In this document: in pieces, positions 16,086 to 24,202 of the stretch | Position numbering within the stretch: the stretch's first letter is position 1 | How the letters are laid out: each line of letters opens with the position of its first letter | Assembly (NCBI RefSeq): GCF_042656585.1 | Contig: NZ_JBHSPG010000023.1 | Source: Thalassorhabdus alkalitolerans | Lineage (GTDB): Bacteria > Bacillota > Bacilli > Bacillales > Marinococcaceae | DNA length: 64,000 bases | Strand: one strand, 5' to 3' | The notes under the pieces: generated by a model | The model's input: only the letters and a program-made list of their open reading frames with translations | What the model was told of the DNA's origin: nothing | Database searches by the model: none | Position numbers and translations under genes: made by a program

Positions 16086-17105
16086 ATGAAAAAGAGATGG
16101 ATATTTGCCTTTTCTACACTGCTGGTTCTTTCTGCATGTGGAGATAATGGAGACGAAGAAACAGCTGCGGATGAAAACGGTGGAAACGGAGGAGACGATG
16201 GGGAAGTAGAAACAGGAGACATGGACGCTGATTTCATTACTATTGCCACCGGGGGAACCTCAGGGGTGTACTATCCAATTGGAGGAGCGATTTCTAATCT
16301 TCTAGAAGGAGAGCTTGGTGCAGACAGCTCTGTGCAATCCACGGGAGCGTCCGTTGAAAATATTAATCTATTGGATACTGATCGTGCCGAATTAGCTATC
16401 GTTATGGGAGATGCAGTGTCTCAGGCCACTGAAGGAACAGGTCCGTTTGAGGAGGAAGGTGCAAAGGACGACTTAACAGCTATTGCTTCCTTATACCCTA
16501 ACTTTGTACAGGTGGTAACAACAGAGGGTTCCGGAATTGAATCTATTGATGATCTAGCTGGCCATGATGTTGGTGTTGGGGACGCGAACTCAGGTGTGGA
16601 GCTAAATGCACGCATGATTTTGGAAGCTCATGATATGTCCTATGATGATATAAATGAAGACTACCTTTCTTACAGTGAAGCTATCGACCAGATCCAAAAC
16701 GGCATGATTGACGCTGCCTTTGTTACAAGCGGACTTCCGAACGCAACTGTAATTGATCTCTCCACCACAAACGACGCGAAAATCATTCCGATTGAAGGCG
16801 AAGGACTGGAGAACTTACAGGAACTGTATCCATTCTTCTCTGAAGGAACCATTCCTGCGGGCACCTATGACAATGAAGAAGATATTACAACAGCGACAAT
16901 TGAGAACCTTCTTATTGTAAATAACGAGCTTTCTGAAGATGCAGTATACGACATTACAAGCACAATTTTTGAAAACATTGAAACCATTCAAGGGTCTCAC
17001 AATGCTGCAGAAGAAATTACCCTGGATACAGTAGAAGAAGGGCTGCCGATTCCATTCCACCCTGGAGCGGAAAGGTACTTTGAAGAGCAGGGTGTTCTTG
17101 ACTAA
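16086..17105 (+). CDS. TRAP transporter TAXI-family solute-binding lipoprotein
   Basis: A 339-residue extracellular binding protein. The lipobox LSAC puts the acylated cysteine at 18, and an acidic, glycine-rich linker runs to about residue 45. The mature domain opens with FITIATGGTSGVYYPIGG and contains 'QSTGASVENINLL' and 'GDANSGVELNARMILEAHDM', all typical of TAXI proteins, which bind small organic anions such as dicarboxylates or amino acids. ATG 16086 is preceded by AAGGGAGAG. It is the first gene of the sigma-54 operon with the DUF1850 and fused permease genes. Substrate not identifiable from sequence. Confidence 0.94.
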   Translation: MKKRWIFAFSTLLVLSACGDNGDEETAADENGGNGGDDGEVETGDMDADFITIATGGTSGVYYPIGGAISNLLEGELGADSSVQSTGASVENINLLDTDRAELAIVMGDAVSQATEGTGPFEEEGAKDDLTAIASLYPNFVQVVTTEGSGIESIDDLAGHDVGVGDANSGVELNARMILEAHDMSYDDINEDYLSYSEAIDQIQNGMIDAAFVTSGLPNATVIDLSTTNDAKIIPIEGEGLENLQELYPFFSEGTIPAGTYDNEEDITTATIENLLIVNNELSEDAVYDITSTIFENIETIQGSHNAAEEITLDTVEEGLPIPFHPGAERYFEEQGVLD

Positions 17106-17161
17106 TTTTGCAAGGGAGGCAGGAGAGAGGCATCCGTCGTGATGCTTTCTCTCTGCTCTAT

Positions 17162-17635
17162 ATGAAAAAAGGCTTTCTATTTACCATGATGATCCTGCTG
17201 TCAGCTGCTGTAATGTTTCCTGTTTCAGCTTATTATTCGTCCTCCGGATGGGAGCTTATTATAAGCAGTCAGGAGACAGATAAAGTGTACAAAAGTCAGG
17301 AAGCAGAGCCAGGGGATGAGCTTGTCCTGTCGTGGATTCATTCTGTGGAGAAGTCTCCATGGGCTGAGCTGTACAAAGTAACAGAGGAAGGAAGCTTGCT
17401 GTTGGACGAAACAGTATTTCAATCCTTCGGGGCAGGTGTTCCGCATCAAAAAGGAGACATGTCGGTAGAAAACGGTGAAGTGGTCATAAGGAATATAAAT
17501 GAAGAGCATGAGGCCCTGAGGTGGATTCATTCACAAAATGTGGAGTTCACACTGTATTTAAACGGCAAAGAGGTTTTTGATGCCGAAGAACTGCCCCATC
17601 ATGAAAAAATGGAAATGAAGATTGAAAAGAGGTGA
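17162..17635 (+). CDS. DUF1850 protein of a TAXI-TRAP operon
   Basis: A protein of about 157 residues with an N-terminal hydrophobic segment, probably an uncleaved anchor or signal peptide, and an outward-facing domain. It contains the DUF1850 features 'WIHSVEKSPWAELYKV' and 'FQSFGAGVPH'. Genes of this family sit almost always between the TAXI and fused permease genes of TRAP systems, as here, and probably help the transporter assemble or work. The start is uncertain: ATG 17162 fits the signal peptide but is far from AGGAGAGAGG at 17121-17130; an in-frame TTG lies at 17108. Confidence 0.82.
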   Translation: MKKGFLFTMMILLSAAVMFPVSAYYSSSGWELIISSQETDKVYKSQEAEPGDELVLSWIHSVEKSPWAELYKVTEEGSLLLDETVFQSFGAGVPHQKGDMSVENGEVVIRNINEEHEALRWIHSQNVEFTLYLNGKEVFDAEELPHHEKMEMKIEKR

Positions 17636-17640
17636 AGGAG

Positions 17641-19611
17641 ATGGAAACCAGACAGCAATTGGACCATCAGCAAAACTTAGATGAGAATCAAAGAGAAACC
17701 CTGGAAAAGTACGATAATGAATCGAGGTTCCGTGTCTTTGACAACCGGAAAATTGCTCTCGTTGTCGCTGGTATTGCTATTATTTTATCTATCTATCATT
17801 TATATACATCATACTTTGGCACCCCGCCAACGCTGGTGCACAGATCATTTCACGTCGCTATCGTGCTGGCCTTAATCTTTATGCTTTATCCGCCGCTGAA
17901 AAAGGCAAAACGAAACACCCTTCCGTGGTATGACGCCATATTAGCGTTGCTTGCTCTTTCCACGTCTGTTTATATTTTTATGGAATATGATTCGATTGTT
18001 AACCGAGGCGGGCTTCCCAATACATGGGATCTTGTTTTCGGAGCCATTCTTGTACTCCTTGTATTAGAGGGAGCCAGACGGGTAACAGGCTGGGGGCTGC
18101 CGACCCTTGCGATATTATTCCTCCTTTACGGGCTGTTTGGCCGGGAAATGGCCGGAATCTTCCGCCACAGGGGCTATGAATGGCAGGATATTGTAAACTT
18201 CATGTATGTAACAAATGAAGGGGTTTACGGAACAGCAATTGGTGTTTCTGCCACCTACATTTTCTTGTTCATTCTCTTTGGAGCTTTTCTCCAGAAATCA
18301 GGCATGGGTCAGTTTTTTAATGATATGGCTCTTGCGATTGCAGGACAGACAAGAGGCGGGCCGGCAAAGGTATCTGTTATTGCGTCCGGATTTTTAGGAA
18401 GCATTAACGGGGCTGCCGTAGCCAATGTTGTCACCACTGGTTCATTTACCATACCTTTGATGAAAAAAATAGGCTATAAGAAAAACTTTGCTGGAGCAGT
18501 TGAAGCCTCAGCTTCCGTAGGTGGACAGATTCTGCCGCCAATCATGGGTGCTGCCGCTTTTATTATGGCTGAAATTCTTGGAATTCCGTACAGCCAGATC
18601 GCGCTTGCTGCCCTTCTTCCGGCACTCCTTTTCTATCTGGGAGTTATCGTGCAGATTCACCTGCGTGCTTCCAAGGAAGGGTTAAAAGGGATCTCCAAAG
18701 ATAATCTTCCTGCGGTAAAGCAGGTTATGAAAGAACGGGGCCACCTGCTGATTCCACTGTTATTTTTAATGTATATGCTTTTCTTCAGCGGCCGGACCAT
18801 CATCTATTCTGCCCTGTTGACTATTATCGTGACAGTTATTATTGCCATGATTCGCAAGACAACGAGAATGTCTTTGCGTGACATTTTAGAAGCACTGGAA
18901 AATGGTGCGCGTACAGCTCTTGGAGTGGCGATTGCGTGTGCCGCAGTTGGTCTTATTGTAGGTGTGGCAACACTGACTGGCTTTGGTCTCAGCCTTGCCA
19001 ATGCAATTGTTACCCTTGGCGGGGAAAGCCTGCTCCTTACCTTAATGTTTACGATGGTGGCATGTATTGTTCTGGGAATGGGGCTTCCGAGTATCCCAAC
19101 CTACATCATTACTGCAACGATGGCGGCTCCGGCTCTTGTACAGCTAGGTATTGAGCCGCTTGTGGCCCACTTGTTCGTCTTTTACTTCGGTATTTTTGCA
19201 AATATTACACCGCCGGTTGCCCTGGCATCCTTTGCTGCTGCGGGGATTTCGGGAGGAAACGCAATGAGGACAGGGTTTGTTTCTATGAAGCTTGCCATTG
19301 CAGGGTTTATCGTTCCTTACTTGTTTGTATATAACGATTCTCTCCTCCTGACAAATACAACCTTCGGTGAAGGGGTACTCGTCGTATTTACCTCTGTGCT
19401 CGGAGTAATGATGCTGGGTACTGCAGCAGAAGGATATTTCATGACTCATATCAACCCTGTGCTGAGGATCCTGCTGTTCGGTGGAGCTTTACTCTTTATG
19501 AATCCAAATCTAATGCAGGATGTGATCGGGTTCTCCATCATCGCTGTCGTTATTTTCTTCCAATGGATTCGTGCGAAAAAAGAGGGTGTGGCATCTTTAC
19601 GTGCAATATAA
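17641..19611 (+). CDS. TRAP transporter fused permease (4TM/12TM)
   Basis: A 656-residue integral membrane protein in which the small DctQ-like (about four helices) and large DctM-like (about twelve helices) TRAP subunits are fused, as in other TAXI systems. The DctM part has the characteristic 'GSINGAAVANVVTTGSFTIPLM' and 'GQILPPIMGAAAFIMAE' segments, with a second repeat at 'GMGLPSIPTYIITATMAAPAL' and 'FGIFANITPPVALASFAAAG'. It transports its substrate with sodium or protons. A GTG at 17632 overlaps the preceding stop; ATG 17641 behind AGGTGAAGG is preferred. Translationally coupled to the DUF1850 gene. Confidence 0.95.
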   Translation: METRQQLDHQQNLDENQRETLEKYDNESRFRVFDNRKIALVVAGIAIILSIYHLYTSYFGTPPTLVHRSFHVAIVLALIFMLYPPLKKAKRNTLPWYDAILALLALSTSVYIFMEYDSIVNRGGLPNTWDLVFGAILVLLVLEGARRVTGWGLPTLAILFLLYGLFGREMAGIFRHRGYEWQDIVNFMYVTNEGVYGTAIGVSATYIFLFILFGAFLQKSGMGQFFNDMALAIAGQTRGGPAKVSVIASGFLGSINGAAVANVVTTGSFTIPLMKKIGYKKNFAGAVEASASVGGQILPPIMGAAAFIMAEILGIPYSQIALAALLPALLFYLGVIVQIHLRASKEGLKGISKDNLPAVKQVMKERGHLLIPLLFLMYMLFFSGRTIIYSALLTIIVTVIIAMIRKTTRMSLRDILEALENGARTALGVAIACAAVGLIVGVATLTGFGLSLANAIVTLGGESLLLTLMFTMVACIVLGMGLPSIPTYIITATMAAPALVQLGIEPLVAHLFVFYFGIFANITPPVALASFAAAGISGGNAMRTGFVSMKLAIAGFIVPYLFVYNDSLLLTNTTFGEGVLVVFTSVLGVMMLGTAAEGYFMTHINPVLRILLFGGALLFMNPNLMQDVIGFSIIAVVIFFQWIRAKKEGVASLRAI

Positions 19612-19647
19612 ATAAAGAGACTTTTTTTGAAAGGGAGAGAAAAGAGT

Positions 19648-20433
19648 ATGGATTTAGGACTTAAAGACAAGGGAGTCGTGGTTATTGCTTCAAGCAAAGG
19701 TTTGGGCAAGGCCTCGGCCAGGCAATTTTCCTTAGAGGGTGCTTCTGTCATGCTGTCTGGAAGACATGAAGAAACACTTCAGAAAGCAGCAGAAGAAATA
19801 AGCAGTGAAACAGGAAACAAGGTGTATTGGAAAGTGTGCGATCTTCATAAGGAAGATGACATCCACAGTTTAATTTCTGAAGCGAAAGAAAAGCTGGGCC
19901 GTCTCGATGTTCTTGTAAATAACAGCGGAGGACCGACAGCTGGAACCTTTGAATCACTTTCGGATGAAGATTGGAAGAGTGCTTTTGAGCTCACGCTGTT
20001 AAGCTTTACTAGAGCGATTCGCAGTGCTCTTCCTCATCTGAAAGAAAACGGCGGACGCATAGTAAATATTGCTTCTTCCTCTGTTAAACAGCCGATTGAA
20101 AACTTGATGCTTTCCAATACGTACCGGCTGGGTGTGATGGGAATGGCCAAAACCCTATCAAAGGAGCTGGCCGGTGATGGTATTTTAATAAATACTGTCG
20201 GACCTGGGAGAATTGCAACAGACCGGACGGAAGAACTGGACAAGAAAAAGGCTGAGAAAAGGGGCCTGGACGTCAGTGAGGTACGATCGGAAAGTGAAGG
20301 AAACATTCCACTCGGCCGCTACGGTGATCCCGAAGAGTTTGCGAAAGTCATCGCCTTTCTTGGTTCGGGAGCAAACAGCTATGTAACGGGCCAGACAATC
20401 GTAGTAGATGGCGGCATGACGCAAGCCTTCTAA
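19648..20433 (+). CDS. Atypical short-chain dehydrogenase/reductase
   Basis: A 261-residue SDR-family protein with the Rossmann fold. The cofactor loop reads ASSKGLGKA where TGxxxGIG is usual, and NNSGGP replaces the common NNAG. The catalytic YxxxK is not intact: the Tyr is in SNTYRLGVMG and the Lys position is Val. It belongs to the divergent SDR group related to 3-oxoacyl-ACP reductase but may not reduce in the usual way. It starts at ATG 19648 behind AAAGGGAGAG, 36 bp after the TRAP permease with no terminator between, so it is probably the last gene of the sigma-54 operon and may act on the imported substrate. Confidence 0.85.
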   Translation: MDLGLKDKGVVVIASSKGLGKASARQFSLEGASVMLSGRHEETLQKAAEEISSETGNKVYWKVCDLHKEDDIHSLISEAKEKLGRLDVLVNNSGGPTAGTFESLSDEDWKSAFELTLLSFTRAIRSALPHLKENGGRIVNIASSSVKQPIENLMLSNTYRLGVMGMAKTLSKELAGDGILINTVGPGRIATDRTEELDKKKAEKRGLDVSEVRSESEGNIPLGRYGDPEEFAKVIAFLGSGANSYVTGQTIVVDGGMTQAF

Positions 20434-20435
20434 GA

Positions 20436-20477
20436 AAAAGAGCTTCTGCTTGAATAAAGCAGAAGCTCTTTTTTTTT
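20436..20477 (+). terminator. Terminator of the TRAP-SDR operon
   Basis: Stem AAAGAGCTTCTGCTT / AAGCAGAAGCTCTTT followed by a long T run. Confidence 0.93.
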
Positions 20478-20482
20478 GATGG

Positions 20483-20577
20483 GGTGCCAGGCACCAAAAA
20501 GAGCGAATTGGAGAAATCGGCGCAGTGACGGGATTTAGCATTACATTTATGTTACATTTCTTTTGGTGCCAGGCACC
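20483..20577. repeat. Palindrome pair (20483 and 20565)
   Basis: GGTGCCAGGCACC at 20483-20495, directly after the operon terminator, and at 20565-20577, 82 bp apart. The right copy is preceded by ATTACA and TTACA. The promoter of the next gene starts 15 bp after the right copy. Confidence 0.9.
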
Positions 20578-20592
20578 GTAATCGGGAGCGCG

Positions 20593-20621
20593 TTTACACC
20601 AGGGTTTTCCAGTGCTATACT
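20593..20621 (+). promoter_or_regulatory. Sigma-A promoter of the YitT-family gene
   Basis: TTTACA (20593-20598), a 17-base spacer and TATACT (20616-20621), 45 bp before the start codon. Confidence 0.75.
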
Positions 20622-20665
20622 ACTGTGAATACAAGGAAGAACGTTAGTAGGAAGGTGTGGCCTGG

Positions 20666-21562
20666 ATGGCTGTAACAAAGAAAGGAAACAGAAAGCGTCA
20701 GCCTATGAATCCCAAAGCTATGTTTGCGTTGAATATTACGATGATTTTCGCTGGTTCTGCCATTGTAGCGATCGCGTATAACCTTTTTCTTCTCCCTAAT
20801 CGTATTGCTTCAGGAGGAGTCAGCGGGTTTGCCACTATCGTTTATGATGTGTTTGGCATCGAGCCCGCTATTACTCTCTGGGCTTTTAATATCCCTCTGT
20901 TTTTGGCAGGTGTCCTCCTTCTTGGAGGCTTTAAATATGGTGCCAAAACAATTATTGGAACAGCCTTTCTGCCATTGGTTGTGTTACTGACCAGTGAACT
21001 GCCGCCAGCAACGCAGGATCCCTTGCTCGGCGCTTTATTTGGAGGCATCGGGGTAGGTCTTGGTCTTGGCCTTGTGTTTCGGGCTCAAGCTTCAACTGGC
21101 GGAACAGATCTTGCTGCCCAAATACTCAATAAATACACTGGTGTTTCACTAGGCGCGAGTGTGGTCTTTTTTGACGGCCTGATTGTCTTTACTTCAGCGC
21201 TTGTATTTAACCTGGAGCTTGCCCTTTATGCATTGATCGGCCTGTATATTACAGGAAAAACGATTGATATTGTCCAAACTGGGGTAGGCTATGCAAAGGT
21301 AGCATTAATTATCACCAATGATGAAACACACGTCCGCCAGGATATTCTTCAGAAGGTGGACAGAGGGGTAACCAGGCTTGAAGGATACGGCGGGTATACT
21401 GACAAAAAGCGACCTGTTTTAATGTGTGTCGTTAATAGAAACGAAGTCACAAAATTGAAACAAGTTGTTCAAGCTGCTGACCCGCACGCATTTGTAATTG
21501 TGACAAATGCCACAGAAGTACTTGGAGAGGGTTTCAAAAAGAAAGAAGTAGGGTATAATTGA
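20666..21562 (+). CDS. YitT-family membrane protein (DUF161/DUF2179)
   Basis: A 298-residue protein with five or six transmembrane helices in the first 200 residues (YitT_membrane; 'PNRIASGGVSGFATIVYDVFG', 'ASTGGTDLAAQILNKYTG'). A cytoplasmic C-terminal DUF2179 domain ends in 'DPHAFVIVTNATEVLGEGF'. Members are widespread in Firmicutes and their activity is unsettled; the C-terminal domain resembles small-ligand sensors. The GTG at 20657 touches the ribosome site, so ATG 20666 is preferred. In B. subtilis the relative yvjA lies in the same neighbourhood. It may be co-transcribed with cccB 36 bp downstream. Confidence 0.9.
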   Translation: MAVTKKGNRKRQPMNPKAMFALNITMIFAGSAIVAIAYNLFLLPNRIASGGVSGFATIVYDVFGIEPAITLWAFNIPLFLAGVLLLGGFKYGAKTIIGTAFLPLVVLLTSELPPATQDPLLGALFGGIGVGLGLGLVFRAQASTGGTDLAAQILNKYTGVSLGASVVFFDGLIVFTSALVFNLELALYALIGLYITGKTIDIVQTGVGYAKVALIITNDETHVRQDILQKVDRGVTRLEGYGGYTDKKRPVLMCVVNRNEVTKLKQVVQAADPHAFVIVTNATEVLGEGFKKKEVGYN

Positions 21563-21598
21563 GCCGTACTGTTTCTATTAAAGGAGGTTGGAGATATT

Positions 21599-21946
21599 AT
21601 GAAGAAGTATTTAATGGCAATTGGCGGAAGCCTTGTACTTATTCTTGGTGCCTGTGGCGCTGAGGAAGAAGAACCGGTAGACGAAGAAGCACCACAAGAA
21701 GCTCCAGAGGAAGAAGAGCAAGCTGGGGAAACTCATGAGGGTGCCGGAGAAGATATTTATCAAGGAAACTGTGCCAGCTGTCATGGCGGCGACCTTGAAG
21801 GCGGATCTGGACCTGCACTAGCAGGTGAAGGATTTAGTGAGGACGAAGTTCTTGACGCCATTGAAAATGGCAGACCTGGTATGCCTGCTGACATCGTTGA
21901 AGGTGAAGAAGCAGAGCAGGTATCAGCCTGGGTAGCTCAGCAGTAA
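21599..21946 (+). CDS. cccB: Lipoprotein cytochrome c-551
   Basis: A 115-residue membrane-anchored electron carrier on the outer face of the cell. Lipobox LGAC gives an acylated Cys19. An acidic Glu/Pro linker (20-50) precedes a small class I cytochrome c domain with the haem motif CASCH (Cys58, Cys61, His62). The axial Met is probably in RPGMPAD. Family members hand electrons to terminal oxidases. AAAGGAGG lies just before the start. Located after the YitT-type gene and before ftsE, as in B. subtilis. The acidic linker is longer than in B. subtilis CccB. Confidence 0.95.
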   Translation: MKKYLMAIGGSLVLILGACGAEEEEPVDEEAPQEAPEEEEQAGETHEGAGEDIYQGNCASCHGGDLEGGSGPALAGEGFSEDEVLDAIENGRPGMPADIVEGEEAEQVSAWVAQQ

Positions 21947-22012
21947 TAGATCACCAGTAAGGATGGTCTTTATGCCTTACATCTGTTGATTGCAAAGGAA
22001 AAGGCATCTGTC

Positions 22013-22038
22013 AAAAAAGACCGGACAAGTTCCGGTCT
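22013..22038 (-). terminator. Minus-strand terminator with no long gene upstream
   Basis: On the minus strand GACCGGA-loop-TCCGGTC is followed by TTTTTT. It ends a transcript of the mini unit at 22041-22118. Confidence 0.8.
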
Positions 22039-22040
22039 GC

Positions 22041-22118
22041 TTACCTCTTAAACATCCCCTTTTGAAACCACGTCATCCTTCTATGAACACCTCTTCCTAC
22101 TCATTTAAATTACCTCCT
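22041..22118 (-). other. Possible small-peptide or small-RNA unit
   Basis: AGGAGGT (22118-22112) precedes MSRKRCS (22104-22081), followed by MTWFQKGMFKR (22076-22041), both basic. The terminator follows 2 bp later. It may be a leader-peptide arrangement, a micropeptide gene or a small RNA; comparison between species is needed to decide. Confidence 0.35.
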
Positions 22119-22265
22119 GTATGAATTACACCTGTCAGACCTCCCTCACCGTTTGTACATTTTCACTTTGTTACATCCTCGCTGAACCCATGATTTCACT
22201 CTTGTTTCCCTATGTACGTGAAATAAAAATGTAATACAAAGGTAAGCCTATTGCCACGATGAAGG

Positions 22266-22274
22266 TGATATAAT
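22266..22274 (+). promoter_or_regulatory. Extended -10 promoter for ftsEX
   Basis: TGATATAAT is a perfect TGn-TATAAT extended -10. There is no good -35 at 17 bp, as is allowed for extended -10 promoters. Confidence 0.5.
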
Positions 22275-22548
22275 GTGGAAGGATATCGAATTATGTTGAA
22301 AATATAGATAAGAGAATGAAGCGTGGTTTGTAATGACAAAATGGGCTTAATGCCGTTTCTCAAGGAAATCATTCCCTGGACAAGTGTATTTTCCGCTGAA
22401 CTATCTCATGGCAGAATAGATCAGGGAAAAACAAGAACGGTCAGCTTGTGCAATCTGTAAAAGAAAGACCTTCCCCGGTACAATTACTCTCCATAGCTGT
22501 TTTGACCTGTCCGAAATTCCATCCATTCAGATTCAGGAAGTGATCATT

Positions 22549-23235
22549 TTGATTGAAATGAAAGATGTTGAAAAAAGGTACCCTAATGGTGTCCGTGCGT
22601 TGAACGGGATTGATATCACCATTAAGAAAGGCGAGTTTGTCTATGTCGTAGGTCCCAGTGGTGCAGGAAAATCTACTTTTATTAAGATGATGTACAGAGA
22701 AGAAAAGCCATCCAGCGGGACAATCACGATTAATGGAACAAGGTTAGCTGACTTAAAAGAAAAACACGTCCCTCATTTAAGAAGAAATATTGGGGTGGTT
22801 TTCCAGGACTTTAAGCTTCTGCCTACGCTGACGGTTTTTGAAAATGTTGCATTTGCCTTAGAAGTTCTTGAGGAAAAAAGAACAGTCATAAAAAAAAGAG
22901 TCATGGAAACCCTGGGTTTTGTCGGCCTGAAAAATAAGGCAAGATTCCTTCCGGATGAGCTTTCCGGCGGTGAACAACAAAGGATATCCATTGCCCGGGC
23001 GATTATTAATAATCCCAGCGTGCTGATTGCTGATGAACCCACGGGGAATTTAGATCCTGACACAGCGTGGGAGATCATGGACATACTTGAAGAGATCAAC
23101 AGCCAAGGAACCACAATTGTGATGGCGACTCACAATAAAGACATTGTGAATACTATCAAAAAAAGAGTGATAGCTGTGGAGAATGGCCGAATTGCCAGGG
23201 ATGAACGCAGAGGGGGATATGGATATGAAAGGTAG
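22549..23235 (+). CDS. ftsE: Cell-division ABC ATPase FtsE
   Basis: A 228-residue ATPase that with FtsX activates cell-wall hydrolases. Motifs: Walker A GPSGAGKS, Q-loop VVFQDFKLLP, signature LSGGEQQR, Walker B VLIADEPTGNLD and H-loop ATHNK, all intact. Start: B. subtilis FtsE begins MIEMKEV, matching TTG 22549 (MIEMKDV) eight bases after AGGAAG; a GTG at 22540 overlaps that ribosome site. It overlaps ftsX by 11 bp, so the two are translated together. It sits on the inner face of the membrane. Confidence 0.96.
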   Translation: MIEMKDVEKRYPNGVRALNGIDITIKKGEFVYVVGPSGAGKSTFIKMMYREEKPSSGTITINGTRLADLKEKHVPHLRRNIGVVFQDFKLLPTLTVFENVAFALEVLEEKRTVIKKRVMETLGFVGLKNKARFLPDELSGGEQQRISIARAIINNPSVLIADEPTGNLDPDTAWEIMDILEEINSQGTTIVMATHNKDIVNTIKKRVIAVENGRIARDERRGGYGYER

Positions 23236-24118
23236 CACCCTCTTAAGGCACGGCAGAGAAGGCTTGAAAAATCTGGGACGTAATGGCTGGATGACATTCG
23301 CTTCAATCAGCTCTGTGACGATCATGCTTTTTGTCGTTGGTGTCTTTTTGCTTTTACTATTAAATATTAATGAATTTATGAGTTCTGTAGAAGATGATGT
23401 AGAAATCAGGGCTTATGTAGAATTGACTGCTTCTGCAGAAGAGCAGGAGGAGCTCTACGAAGAACTGCAGGATATTCACCATGTAGAAGGTGTTACATAT
23501 TTGGATCGTGACCAGGGGCTGGAGGATTTGATCGAAAGCCTCGGGGATCAAGGAGAAAGCTTTGAAAGTCTCCGGGACGAAAACCCCCTGAATGATTTGT
23601 TTGTTATCTCTGCTGAAGAACCTCAACAGACAGGAGCAGTGGCAGAGGAAGTGGAGGGGCTTCAGAATGTTGAAAGAGTAGATTACGGGCAGCAGGTAGT
23701 GGACCAGCTTTTTACATTTACAAATATACTGCGTATTGCTGGTTTGGTTCTTGTTCTCGGACTCATGTTTACCGCGATGTTCTTAATCTCCAATACTATT
23801 AAATTAACGATTATTGCTAGAAGAAAAGAAATACAGATTATGAAGCTGGTAGGAGCAACCAATGGTTTTATCCGCTGGCCGTTTTTCATAGAAGGGATCC
23901 TTCATGGAATGATTGGGGCCATTTTGCCTATTGTTGTATTGGTTACAGGCTATACTTATTTTTATGACTTTTTTAATGATAGATTTCAGCTGGCGTTTAT
24001 TGAGTTACTCAGTGTTTATCCATTGACCATCATCGTTGCGGTCATACTGGCGGGGATTGGTGTCTTCGTAGGCATGTGGGGAAGCATGATGTCTATGAGA
24101 AAGTTTTTAAAAGTTTAG
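23225..24118 (+). CDS. ftsX: Cell-division ABC permease FtsX
   Basis: A 297-residue membrane partner of FtsE. TM1 is at about 22-44. A large extracellular domain (about 50-165) follows, the part that contacts the hydrolase; then come three more helices, with the FtsX/MacB cytoplasmic coupling segment around 'RRKEIQIMKLVGATNGFIR'. ATG 23225 overlaps the end of ftsE and follows AGAGGGGGAT. The next gene is a coiled-coil M23 hydrolase, the expected type of client. In B. subtilis FtsEX controls CwlO through this outer domain. Confidence 0.96.
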   Translation: MKGSTLLRHGREGLKNLGRNGWMTFASISSVTIMLFVVGVFLLLLLNINEFMSSVEDDVEIRAYVELTASAEEQEELYEELQDIHHVEGVTYLDRDQGLEDLIESLGDQGESFESLRDENPLNDLFVISAEEPQQTGAVAEEVEGLQNVERVDYGQQVVDQLFTFTNILRIAGLVLVLGLMFTAMFLISNTIKLTIIARRKEIQIMKLVGATNGFIRWPFFIEGILHGMIGAILPIVVLVTGYTYFYDFFNDRFQLAFIELLSVYPLTIIVAVILAGIGVFVGMWGSMMSMRKFLKV

Positions 24119-24202
24119 CAGGATGGCTGGCAAAAAGGCCTCCATGCCCTTACTTGTCAGTACTGAGAATAGCAATATCCAAAACAAGGAGGAGACGGAA
24201 TT

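Larger units (their letters stand above)
21947..22548. other. 600-bp gap between cccB and ftsE with a minus-strand mini unit
   Basis: No long gene. The minus strand carries an excellent AGGAGGT site (22112-22118) seven bases before ATG of a 7-codon ORF (22081-22104), next an 11-codon ORF (22041-22076), then at once a rho-independent terminator (22013-22038). The plus strand has an extended -10 at 22266-22274 and then about 270 bases of leader before ftsE, in which I see no clear structure. Confidence 0.5.
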
